Of a stretch of DNA of 64,000 bases, positions 17,999 through 25,930 are shown piece by piece (position 1 is the first letter of the stretch; every line of letters starts with the position of its first letter). Under the pieces are notes generated by a model. It did not search any database. It saw only the letters and a list, made by a program, of their open reading frames with translations, and was not told the origin of the DNA. Both the position numbers and the translations under genes were made by a program. Source of the stretch: Sulfurimonas sp. HSL-1656 (GTDB lineage: Bacteria; Campylobacterota; Campylobacteria; Campylobacterales; Sulfurimonadaceae); contig NZ_CP147915.1 of assembly GCF_039645585.1 (NCBI RefSeq), positions 1,240,001 to 1,304,000 of the forward strand, in the 5' to 3' direction.

Positions 17999-20094
17999 GC
18001 GGATTCTTCGGCATCTTCAATCGAAACGACAACCCGGTGGAGCCTGCCGTTGCCGATGCTATGCTCGAGGCCTTTTCTTATTGGAAGCCTGACGAACGCT
18101 CGGTCAGACTGGGCGGTACAGTAGCGCTGGGACACGCCATGCTGCACAATACCCCCGAATCATTTCATGAGCATCTGCCGCTGGAGCAGGAGAGCTTGTT
18201 GCTGACAATGGACGCACGGATCGACAACCGCGCAGAACTGTTTGAACAGCTGGAGCTCCCCGGCCGGCCTACAGAAGAGATCGGTGACAGCGAGTTCATT
18301 CTGGCCGCCTACCGGAAATGGGGAGAGTCTTGCCCGCAATACCTGCTGGGTGACTTCGCATTCGCTATTTGGGACAGTGCGAAAAATCGGCTTTTTTGCG
18401 CACGGGACCATATGGGCGTCAAGCCCTTCTACTATGCCATGGACAATGATCTCTTTGTCTTCGGAAATGACATGCGTGGGTTGCTGGCGCACGACGGTAT
18501 TCCGAAAGCGTTAAGTGATGAGGCCGCTGCGATCTATCTGGAGAAGGGGGAGCTTTGGCACCCTACGTTGACATTTTACAATGCGGTCAAAAAGCTCCCG
18601 CCGGCTACGACGCTCACGGTCACGACTGCATCTGCAACCTTTCATACCTACTGGGATATCGAAACGATTCGTCGTGACAGATCCGGGACATTCGACGAGT
18701 ACGACATAAAACTCCGAGCTCTTCTCGAAGACGCCGTTAAAGTGCGTCTAAGAACACAGTATCCCGTTGCGTCGCATCTGAGCGGCGGGCTGGACTCTTC
18801 AACGATCAGTGTCCTTGCCGCACGTATGCTTGCCCGGAGGGGAGAAAAGCTTAAAACCTATAGCTGGATTGCACCGCCGCAGGCAGAGGATGACGCCTCT
18901 CATTACGAATGGGCAAACAGCCAGCAGATCGCGAGTAAGGAAAATATCGATCTGGAGCATATCGGTCTCGACGGGAAAGCCTTATCGGAAATTCTTTCGG
19001 GACTTGATATCTCTTTGAATGATACTGTTGACCTGTGGTATGAATTCGTTCTACGAAAATCGGCACATCAACAGCAGATTCGAACGGTTCTATCGGGGTG
19101 GGGCGGTGATGAGTTCGTTACCTACCATGGCAGAGCCATTTTTGCCGACCTGGTCCATCAGGGCAAATTTTTAAAAGCGCTCAGAGGACTTTGGTCGGAA
19201 TGTGTGACTACTCATCATCAAAAGCGCTGCTTCTTGCGCCGCTGCTACCGGGAAATACTTCTTCCTTTCATGCCCCGGAATCTCCTCTGTTACATGCCAA
19301 GAGTTAATTGCAATGTCGAAGAACACCTGCATTGTGCACGGGACGATTTTGCCCGTTACGCCAGGAAAAGAAAAAAACCATCTACGTTCATGTACCAAAA
19401 AAGTATTCCTGCCGATCAGCTTGCATATTATCGCCAAGGGCACATTCTTGCACGCCTTGAGTCGTGGTCTGCTTCGGCCTATGAGAATCGTCTGGAGTAC
19501 AGGTTTCCTTTATTGGATAAACGACTGATCGAGTTTTCGCTTTCACTGCCCGAACAGTATTACTATCAAAAACAGCAAAACCGTTATCTCTTCCGCCACG
19601 CTGTTCAAGAAATTCTGCCAGAAGAAATACGACTCGGCAATTTCAAGAAAGAACCCAAAAGGGTACAGCAGATAATCGATACGGAAATGGAGTCTTTCAA
19701 CTACCTGCTTGACATAATAACCAGGGATGAAATGTGCGATTGCAGGAACCGTTATATCCATCCTGAGAGGTTGCGCCGGTCACTGATAAAATTGATAAAT
19801 AGTGATTTTGTGTTTGATTACAAAACCATAGAAACGGTAAATGAAACAGTTAGGACTTTTTTGCTTGGAAGAGCTGGCTTTTCCGTTAATTTATGCTACT
19901 GTTTTGACAAATGTCAGGTTGAGAGGCATAGAATGACTAGGAATGAAAAAAACGATTACGACAAAAAGGTGTGGTGCAAACCACAAATGAAAATACTGGA
20001 TGTCAAGTCTACGATGGGCGGGAATAACCCCAAAAACAATGAAAGCTTGACGGCAGACCACTATCTGGATGTTTTTGGCGGTGCAAGCGGATAA
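17995..20094 (+). CDS. lasso cyclase (Asn-synthetase-like) with precursor peptide fused at its C-terminus
   Basis: The open frame is 699 codons. Residues 1-210 resemble a class II glutaminase domain, but residue 2 is Ser (MSGFFGIF) instead of the nucleophile Cys, so ammonia release is unlikely. The synthetase domain has the ATP-loop SHLSGGLDSSTI near 260-271 and the C-terminal region EYRFPLLDKRLIEFS. It would adenylate an acidic side chain to close the macrolactam. From residue 647 on, the frame continues without a stop into a complete paeninodin-like precursor. The 3' third is visibly AT-richer than the neighbouring housekeeping genes, a sign of transfer. It starts in ATGA overlap with the kinase. 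Confidence 0.85.
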   Translation: MSGFFGIFNRNDNPVEPAVADAMLEAFSYWKPDERSVRLGGTVALGHAMLHNTPESFHEHLPLEQESLLLTMDARIDNRAELFEQLELPGRPTEEIGDSEFILAAYRKWGESCPQYLLGDFAFAIWDSAKNRLFCARDHMGVKPFYYAMDNDLFVFGNDMRGLLAHDGIPKALSDEAAAIYLEKGELWHPTLTFYNAVKKLPPATTLTVTTASATFHTYWDIETIRRDRSGTFDEYDIKLRALLEDAVKVRLRTQYPVASHLSGGLDSSTISVLAARMLARRGEKLKTYSWIAPPQAEDDASHYEWANSQQIASKENIDLEHIGLDGKALSEILSGLDISLNDTVDLWYEFVLRKSAHQQQIRTVLSGWGGDEFVTYHGRAIFADLVHQGKFLKALRGLWSECVTTHHQKRCFLRRCYREILLPFMPRNLLCYMPRVNCNVEEHLHCARDDFARYARKRKKPSTFMYQKSIPADQLAYYRQGHILARLESWSASAYENRLEYRFPLLDKRLIEFSLSLPEQYYYQKQQNRYLFRHAVQEILPEEIRLGNFKKEPKRVQQIIDTEMESFNYLLDIITRDEMCDCRNRYIHPERLRRSLIKLINSDFVFDYKTIETVNETVRTFLLGRAGFSVNLCYCFDKCQVERHRMTRNEKNDYDKKVWCKPQMKILDVKSTMGGNNPKNNESLTADHYLDVFGGASG
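19933..20094 (+). CDS. lasso-peptide precursor (A), in frame inside the cyclase 3' end
   Basis: An internal ATG at 19933 lies six bases after GAGAGG and would yield 53 residues. The leader has the paeninodin-type pattern: W14-x-K-P17, LDV at 22-24, and Thr27-Met28 just before the core. Thr at the second-last leader position is the classic cleavage mark. The core starts at Gly29; its first nine residues GGNNPKNNE allow a Gly1-Glu9 macrolactam. The 16-residue tail holds His15, Tyr16 and Phe20 as possible plugs and ends GGASG. It may be made from this internal start, or be cut from the cyclase fusion. Sequence alone cannot decide. Confidence 0.8.
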   Translation: MTRNEKNDYDKKVWCKPQMKILDVKSTMGGNNPKNNESLTADHYLDVFGGASG

Positions 20095-20104
20095 TCACAC
20101 CAGA

Positions 20105-20131
20105 GATTGGGAAGCACATTCGTTCCCAATC
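20105..20131. terminator. hairpin between cyclase/precursor and subtilisin genes
   Basis: GATTGGGAA and TTCCCAATC form a perfect nine-base-pair stem around a nine-base loop, in the gap between two convergent genes. A second small stem, GTCTG-atg-CAGAC, follows at 20136-20148. Together they probably end both transcripts. Confidence 0.6.
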
Positions 20132-20152
20132 ATCTGTCTGATGCAGACCAGA

Positions 20153-21304
20153 TTATTGAATCGCAAAGTCCGGCCGTACAAGCCCGGCACCCTGTTCTTC
20201 CAAAGGCAGCCCAAGATCTTCGGCGCTGCTTTTTAATTTTGTTTTGACTTCATCCGGTGTAAGCGTCGGGTAAACGGAAAGTACAAGCGCTGCTGACGCC
20301 GTCACGTGAGGCGTTGCCATGCTTGTACCGTTCATGGACGTGTAGCCGGCATTAAGATAGGTGGAGTAGATACCGACACCTGGGGCTGCGAGGTCGATTT
20401 CCGGTCCGTAGCTGGAGCTTGCCGCCAGGTTCCCGTTGATATCGACAGAAGAGACCGCAATGGTTTCGGGATATCTGGCCGGGTAAAGCATGGTCCCGCC
20501 AGATGCACCGTTATTTCCGGCGGCTGCTACCTGTACAATTCCCGCGGCGTGCATTGCGGCAACAGCATCTGTCAGGGATTGGACGGTACTCGTCGCTCCG
20601 AAGCTCATGTTCACCACCTGCATATGGTTGTCGATACACCACTGCATCCCGTCAAGAATATCCGACAAGTTCCCCGTATTGTCACTGCCGAGTACCTTTA
20701 CCACATAGAGGTTGATCTGCGGTGCCGCACCGATGACGCCGATGGTATTGTTGGCAGCTGCCATGATCCCGCTGACATGGGTGCCGTGCCCGTTATCGTC
20801 TTCCGCGCTCTTATGCGGGTTAAGCGCACTGAAATTCCCTTTGATGTTGTCTGTCAGGTCAGGGTGGTCAAGATCCGCCCCCGTATCAAGTACGGCAACG
20901 TTGATCATTGTCCCGTTGGTTTCCGGCCAGGCAAGGTCCGCTTCAATCCGATCAACACCCCATGTCAGCTCTTGAGCAGGCTGGGGAAGGGGATCGACGG
21001 GTTTCGCGGCCCCATTCAGTACGATATCATCGTCAATCCGGAGAATATTTTGATTGTCAATGTCAAGCAATGCATTGAATGCCGCATCCGGAAGCGATAC
21101 CGCAAAACCATTGACAATACGAAGTGGTTTGACCGGAATAACCCCAAGGTCTCTAAGCAGTGCGGCCTGCTGAACAGGGTTTGAAAACTCTGGTGTAAAG
21201 ACAACGATTTTTTGTCTCACATTGGCTGCAACTACGTTATTGGCAACAACAGTGGCTACAAGCAACATAAGTAGATGCCGTACTGGACGAAAACGCTTCA
21301 ACAT
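20153..21304 (-). CDS. secreted subtilisin-like serine protease (S8)
   Basis: The 383-residue protein has a signal peptide (to about 27), an I9-like propeptide (about 30-95) and an S8 catalytic domain. The triad is visible: Asp in VAVLDTGADLDHPD near 141, His in NGHGTHVSG near 176 and Ser in NGTSMATPH near 332. The oxyanion Asn lies in AAAGNNGASGG. It is a complete exported peptidase. It sits tail to tail with the cyclase and divergently from B1, so it may belong to the lasso cluster or be a neighbour transferred with it. A role in maturation or degradation is only a guess. Confidence 0.85.
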   Translation of the reverse strand: MLKRFRPVRHLLMLLVATVVANNVVAANVRQKIVVFTPEFSNPVQQAALLRDLGVIPVKPLRIVNGFAVSLPDAAFNALLDIDNQNILRIDDDIVLNGAAKPVDPLPQPAQELTWGVDRIEADLAWPETNGTMINVAVLDTGADLDHPDLTDNIKGNFSALNPHKSAEDDNGHGTHVSGIMAAANNTIGVIGAAPQINLYVVKVLGSDNTGNLSDILDGMQWCIDNHMQVVNMSFGATSTVQSLTDAVAAMHAAGIVQVAAAGNNGASGGTMLYPARYPETIAVSSVDINGNLAASSSYGPEIDLAAPGVGIYSTYLNAGYTSMNGTSMATPHVTASAALVLSVYPTLTPDEVKTKLKSSAEDLGLPLEEQGAGLVRPDFAIQ

Positions 21305-21505
21305 AACAACCTCCTTCTAATAGCCCCAATCGTAACAAATTCATTCTTTATTGGCGCTGTTTCATACAAATTAAAAATAACCTATTTTAATATTGTTATT
21401 TGTTGTTTATCTCACCAAATTTTTGTAACATATAAAAAACATTAATATTTTAAACAAATAATAATATATATCCGATCTATTGTATAATTCTGTAAAGGAT
21501 TGACG
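21305..21505. promoter_or_regulatory. AT-rich divergent promoter region
   Basis: About 200 bases of very AT-rich DNA separate the minus-strand protease from the plus-strand B1 gene. TATAAT occurs at 21483-21488, but it lies only 18 bases before the B1 start, so a TATATAT further up may serve instead. It should hold promoters for both genes. No palindromic operator was noticed. Confidence 0.5.
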
Positions 21506-21778
21506 GTGGATTATTCAAAGAGAATTGCTGTAGCTGATACGGTTTTTTCGCAAAGGGTAGACGATGAAATCGTTCTGCTCGATATGGAGAGCGAAAACTA
21601 TTTCGGTCTCGACAGCGTCGCAACCGATATATGGCAGCTGCTGCAGGACGGAAAGACCTTCCAAGAGACAGTGGATGCGCTTCGTAATATGTATGAAGTC
21701 GATCAAGATGTATTGAAAAAAGATCTTGAAACATTTGTAGAAACCTTAATTAACAAAAAACTCGCCAAAATAGCATGA
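21506..21778 (+). CDS. PqqD-like leader-binding protein (lasso B1)
   Basis: The 90-residue protein has the PqqD/RRE pattern: three strands (VFSQRVDDEIVLLDMESENYF), then GLDSVATDIWQLLQDGKTFQETVDAL and a helical end. Such domains bind RiPP leader peptides and present them to the B2 peptidase and cyclase. GTG 21506 is preferred because AAGGA lies six bases before it; the upstream TTG 21500 touches the ribosome site. It is separated from B2 by the kinase, cyclase and protease genes, so its pairing with them is inferred from the missing RRE in B2. Confidence 0.75.
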   Translation: MDYSKRIAVADTVFSQRVDDEIVLLDMESENYFGLDSVATDIWQLLQDGKTFQETVDALRNMYEVDQDVLKKDLETFVETLINKKLAKIA

Positions 21779-21872
21779 AAATGCTATAATCGCCGGTAAC
21801 AAGCGCTTCCGGCGGCTCCCACATCTGATTTGCCCCAATGATCAGCGTATATGCTCAAACTGAAGGAGTCCC

Positions 21873-22637
21873 GTGCCTTTCCCCGTGAAATCAATACTGC
21901 TGTGTTTTCTGACTGTGACCGCTCTTCAGGCTTTCGAAACGGACATCGAGATCGGGGCAGGGGTGTGGAACGCCAAAGCCTCAGGTGATCTGACCTATGA
22001 TGAGAGCGGGGGAAGCGTCACCGCCGTGGGGGACCTGGGGTACAAGAATGAGAACAACTTCTATTTGCATGCAGATTTCAAACCCCTGAATGTATCCCCA
22101 TTCGTACCGAACCTCAAGCTCGAGTACACGTCGATTGCCTACGAGGGGCGTACCAAAGGCTCAGTCACGTGGGGGCCGTTTCTCTATCAGGCCGATGCAC
22201 CGAATAAAGTGACCGCATTGGAGTACGATGCGACCTTCTACTATTCGTTTTCCGACCTGATTTCGTGGATGTCATTCGACGCCGGCATCAATGTGAAATA
22301 CGTTAAAACGCGCTATACCATCGATGACAGCTCTATCCATTATGATGAAAGCGACATTACAACGCTGCCGCAGCTCTACCTTCATGCCCGCGTTCCTGTT
22401 ATGCAGCTGCCCGCTTCGGTCGATCTCACTTACTACTATTATGATGAAGGCAGCTTCACCCTCTATGACTTCCGGTTGTCAGGACGGTATGATTTCGATA
22501 CGGTGACGACCTATTTCAGACCTTCGGTGGAACTCGGGTACCGTATTCACCGGCTCTGGCTGCAAAAACCGAGTTACAACACGAAGATCGATCTTCATTT
22601 GAGCGGCATTTACCTCGACGCCTCGCTGCATTTTTAG
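21873..22637 (+). CDS. outer-membrane beta-barrel protein
   Basis: The 254-residue protein has a short signal peptide (about 18) and many alternating hydrophobic-polar strands ending in a C-terminal Phe (LYLDASLHF-like end), typical of an outer-membrane barrel. It resembles the TIGR04219-type putative outer-membrane proteins, an assignment from memory. GTG 21873 has GAAGGAG in front. It follows the B1 gene by 94 bases and precedes nadK; no role in the lasso system is evident, although a peptide channel cannot be excluded. Confidence 0.7.
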   Translation: MPFPVKSILLCFLTVTALQAFETDIEIGAGVWNAKASGDLTYDESGGSVTAVGDLGYKNENNFYLHADFKPLNVSPFVPNLKLEYTSIAYEGRTKGSVTWGPFLYQADAPNKVTALEYDATFYYSFSDLISWMSFDAGINVKYVKTRYTIDDSSIHYDESDITTLPQLYLHARVPVMQLPASVDLTYYYYDEGSFTLYDFRLSGRYDFDTVTTYFRPSVELGYRIHRLWLQKPSYNTKIDLHLSGIYLDASLHF

Positions 22638-22689
22638 CAACCAGACACGAAAGCCGGGCCTGACTGTTTGGCGTGGTATAATCTGTCCC

Positions 22690-23556
22690 ATGAATGAAAC
22701 AGCGCAGATTCCTCTGAAAAAAGTCGGCATTATCCTACGGCCTTCGACGCCGGAACTCAAAGAGGTGTTTTACCGGGTCAAGCAGATCTTCGAAGGCCAT
22801 GGCATCGAAGTCCTCATTGACAACCTCAGCGGCGGCATGATCGGCGTGCTCGGGCAGCAGTTCGACATCCTCTGCCGGGAGAGCGATCTGCTGGCGACCA
22901 TCGGCGGGGACGGAACCCTCATCTCCGCGGTACGGCGTTCGCACAGTTTCGGCAAACCGGTGATGGGGATCCATGCCGGGAAACTGGGATTCCTGGCAGA
23001 CGTGGCACTCGATGAACTCGATGAGATCCTCGCCCAGATCAAAGCAGGGGAGTACCGCATCGACGAACGGGCAATGCTGCAGGCGGTCATTACGACCGCG
23101 GCGGGAGAGAAGCGTGTCGTCGCTTTCAACGACATCGTGATCACGCGCCCCTCCATCTCCAAGATGATCCATGTCGAGACTTTCGTCGACGGCAAGAACT
23201 TCAACACCTATTTCGGCGACGGCGTCATCATCTCGACCCCGACGGGTTCGACGGCCTATAACCTCTCTGCCGGAGGCCCGGTGCTCTTCCCGCTGACCAA
23301 AGTCTTCGCATTGACCCCGATCTGCCCGCATTCGCTGACACAGCGGCCGGTCGTTCTGCCGGGGCAGTATGACATCGAAGTCAGGACACCCGACCAGAGT
23401 GCACTAGCCGTCGTGGATGGACAGGATATGTACGAGTTCGGTGAGGGGGACAGCATCCGCATCTCCCTCGCCGATATGCCGGCAAAACTGCTGCACCGAA
23501 AAGCTTTCAACTACTTTGACGTGCTCAAAGAAAAACTGAACTGGGGTGAAGGATGA
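22690..23556 (+). CDS. nadK: NAD kinase
   Basis: The 288-residue cytoplasmic enzyme phosphorylates NAD to NADP with ATP. It shows the GGDGT motif (TIGGDGTLISA near 76), the NE/D motif in FNDIVITRPS and the conserved TGSTAYNLSAGGP near 190. Length is normal. It heads a long same-strand chain: its stop overlaps the recN ATG (ATGA). TATAAT-like bases occur at about 22677-22682, so a promoter just upstream is likely. Confidence 0.94.
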   Translation: MNETAQIPLKKVGIILRPSTPELKEVFYRVKQIFEGHGIEVLIDNLSGGMIGVLGQQFDILCRESDLLATIGGDGTLISAVRRSHSFGKPVMGIHAGKLGFLADVALDELDEILAQIKAGEYRIDERAMLQAVITTAAGEKRVVAFNDIVITRPSISKMIHVETFVDGKNFNTYFGDGVIISTPTGSTAYNLSAGGPVLFPLTKVFALTPICPHSLTQRPVVLPGQYDIEVRTPDQSALAVVDGQDMYEFGEGDSIRISLADMPAKLLHRKAFNYFDVLKEKLNWGEG

Positions 23557-25112
23557 TCGAACATTTCCATATGCGTGACTGCTTGACGTTTGAAGAGGTC
23601 TCTATCGACCTGAAACCGGGGTTGATCGTCTTTTCCGGTCCCAGCGGCAGCGGTAAATCCGTTTTCATGCGCTCGATTCTCGCCTCATTCGGCCTGGACG
23701 ACCCTATTGCATCGCTCAGTGAATCGGTCGTTTCATGGCAGATCGACGAAAGTGCCAGCGGGCTGCTCAATGAAAGCCCCAATGTCCTGCGTGAGGTCAA
23801 AAAAGAGAAGGCACGCTATTTTTTCAACAATCAGGCCATCTCCCGTGCCGCGGCGGCAGAGCTCAGCAGGACCCATCTGCGGCATCTGAGCCTCAAAGAT
23901 TACAGTGATTTCGATTCGGATGCGCTCCTGCAGCTGATCGACATGACGGTAAGTCTCACCGATGACAAGCACCCCCACCGTCTCGAGCTCTATCACCAGG
24001 GCTACCTGAGGCTGAAACACCTTGAACAGGAGCTTGATCGCCTCAAGTCCGATGAACGCAAACTGCGTGATCAGGAGGAGTTCGCCCGCTTCGAGGTGAA
24101 CAAGATCAATGAGATCGGTCCGGAAGCCGATGAATATGAGACCCTGCTCGAGGTTAAAAAGTCCCTCTCCAAAAAAGAGAAGATCGAAGAGAAGATCGTG
24201 CATGCCCAGCAGATCTTCGAGTATGAGCACGTCGTCAATGAGGTATTGGTTTCATTGGATGTCGACAGCGCATTTTTCGATGATGCGATGAATGAATTGC
24301 GTACCCGCTTCGATTCGGCCCAGGAGCGCTTTAACGACCTGGAGGGGACGGACATCGAGCATGTGCTCGACCGGCTTGAACAGCTGTCGGATCTCAAACG
24401 CCGCTACGGCAGTATCGAAGAGGCATTGGCCTACCGCGACAGCAAGCAAAAAGAGCTCGAGGTCTACGAATCTCTCGAAGAACACGTCAAGGCGATGCAG
24501 CAGGAACTCAATACCCTTTACACCTCCCTGACGCAGAGCGCGGCACAGATCTCGCTGGCACGTAGCGGGGCACTGTACGGACTGAATGATTCCATCAACA
24601 GCTACCTGCACCAACTCTACCTCGACGGCGCCGAACTGACGCTGGCCCACGGCGATTTCGGCCCCGCAGGGCAGGACCGCGCCTCTTTGCAGCTCAAAGG
24701 CGCGTCGCTGCAGCAGATCAGCGCCGGCGAATTCAACCGCCTGCGGCTGGCACTTCTGGCCGTCAAGTCCGAAGGGATGCAGGGGCAGCAGGGGGTGTTG
24801 ATGCTTGACGAGATCGACGCCAACCTCAGCGGCGAGGAGTCCATGAGCGTGGCCCGCGTACTGCGGACGCTCAGTCAGCATTTCCAGATCCTCGTCATCT
24901 CCCACCAGCCGCAGCTCACCGCCATGGGCGAGCAGCATTTCCTTGTCACGAAGGACGACCACAGCAGCGTACGGGAACTGGCGACGCAGGAGGAGCGCAT
25001 GGAGGAGATTGCGCGGATCGTCAGCGGCGACACCGTTTCGGAAAAAGCGCGTCATCTCGCCCGCGAGCTCCTCGATGCGGCCCATGGAAACAGCACCGGG
25101 AAGGCTGTATGA
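23553..25112 (+). CDS. recN: DNA repair protein RecN (SMC-like)
   Basis: The 519-residue protein has an N-terminal Walker A (SGPSGSGKSVF near 29-39), a long coiled coil (about 150-340) and the C-terminal ABC part with Walker B LMLDEIDANLSGEES followed by ISHQPQL. RecN acts in double-strand-break repair and chromosome cohesion. It is somewhat shorter than the 550-residue E. coli form, as in other Campylobacterota. It overlaps nadK and tatD by four bases each. Confidence 0.92.
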   Translation: MIEHFHMRDCLTFEEVSIDLKPGLIVFSGPSGSGKSVFMRSILASFGLDDPIASLSESVVSWQIDESASGLLNESPNVLREVKKEKARYFFNNQAISRAAAAELSRTHLRHLSLKDYSDFDSDALLQLIDMTVSLTDDKHPHRLELYHQGYLRLKHLEQELDRLKSDERKLRDQEEFARFEVNKINEIGPEADEYETLLEVKKSLSKKEKIEEKIVHAQQIFEYEHVVNEVLVSLDVDSAFFDDAMNELRTRFDSAQERFNDLEGTDIEHVLDRLEQLSDLKRRYGSIEEALAYRDSKQKELEVYESLEEHVKAMQQELNTLYTSLTQSAAQISLARSGALYGLNDSINSYLHQLYLDGAELTLAHGDFGPAGQDRASLQLKGASLQQISAGEFNRLRLALLAVKSEGMQGQQGVLMLDEIDANLSGEESMSVARVLRTLSQHFQILVISHQPQLTAMGEQHFLVTKDDHSSVRELATQEERMEEIARIVSGDTVSEKARHLARELLDAAHGNSTGKAV

Positions 25113-25885
25113 TTATCGACACGCACATTCATCTTGACGACGAACGCTACGAAGAGGATCTCGAAGCGGTATTGGAACGTGCCGCAGAGCAGGGGGTTGA
25201 AGCGCTGATCATTCCGGGCGCCGACGCCGTGACCCTGCCGCGCGCCATTGCCATTGCCGAAGCGCATGAAAACGTCTACTTCGCCGTCGGGATCCACCCG
25301 TACGATCTTGAAGGGTTCGATACGGCAGCTTTCGACGAGTTCCTCACGCACCCGAAATGCGTTGCCGTGGGAGAGTGCGGACTGGATTACTTCCGCCTTG
25401 AAGGCAGCGAAGCGGAGCAGGAAGCCGAAAAGCAGAAACAGGCAGAGGTGTTCCGCGCCCAGATCCGGATCGCTCTGGCCTACGGCAAACCGCTCATTGT
25501 GCATATTCGTAACGCCAGCCATGATGCCCGTGTGATCCTCGAGGAGGAGGGCGCGGCAAAAGTCGGGGGTGTCCTGCACTGCTACAATGCCGACGAGGAG
25601 CTGCTCGTCCTTGCCGGTCAGAACTTCTATTACGGCATCGGCGGCGTGCTGACCTTTAAAAATGCACGTAAGCTGGTGCAGGTCCTGCCGAGTATCCCCA
25701 AAGAGCGGCTGCTCATCGAAACGGACGGCCCCTACCTGACGCCGCATCCGCACCGCGGCGAACGTAATGAGCCGGCCTATACGAAGCTGGTGGCACAGAA
25801 GATGGGTGAACTGCTCGAAATGCCGGCAGAGGCCGTTGAAACACTGACCACAAAGAATGCATCACGCCTTTTCGGGATTTCCTAA
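25109..25885 (+). CDS. tatD: TatD-family metal-dependent DNase
   Basis: The 258-residue TIM-barrel hydrolase starts with IDTHIHLDD (metal His pair), then VGECGLDYFR, PLIVHIRNA, GVLHCY and the final ETDGPYL. These are the five metal sites of the family. Known members are 3'-5' DNases used in repair or DNA clearance. It is translationally coupled to recN by ATGA, which supports a repair role. Confidence 0.92.
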   Translation: MIIDTHIHLDDERYEEDLEAVLERAAEQGVEALIIPGADAVTLPRAIAIAEAHENVYFAVGIHPYDLEGFDTAAFDEFLTHPKCVAVGECGLDYFRLEGSEAEQEAEKQKQAEVFRAQIRIALAYGKPLIVHIRNASHDARVILEEEGAAKVGGVLHCYNADEELLVLAGQNFYYGIGGVLTFKNARKLVQVLPSIPKERLLIETDGPYLTPHPHRGERNEPAYTKLVAQKMGELLEMPAEAVETLTTKNASRLFGIS

Positions 25886-25930
25886 CCGCGTCTCACTATG
25901 CTATAATGGGGCCCAAAAAGAGGTGGTGTA

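Noticed and set aside
17995-20094. Reading the cyclase as true asparagine synthetase
   Set aside because: The nucleophile Cys is absent, and B2, kinase, exporter and precursor surround it. Lasso cyclase fits better.
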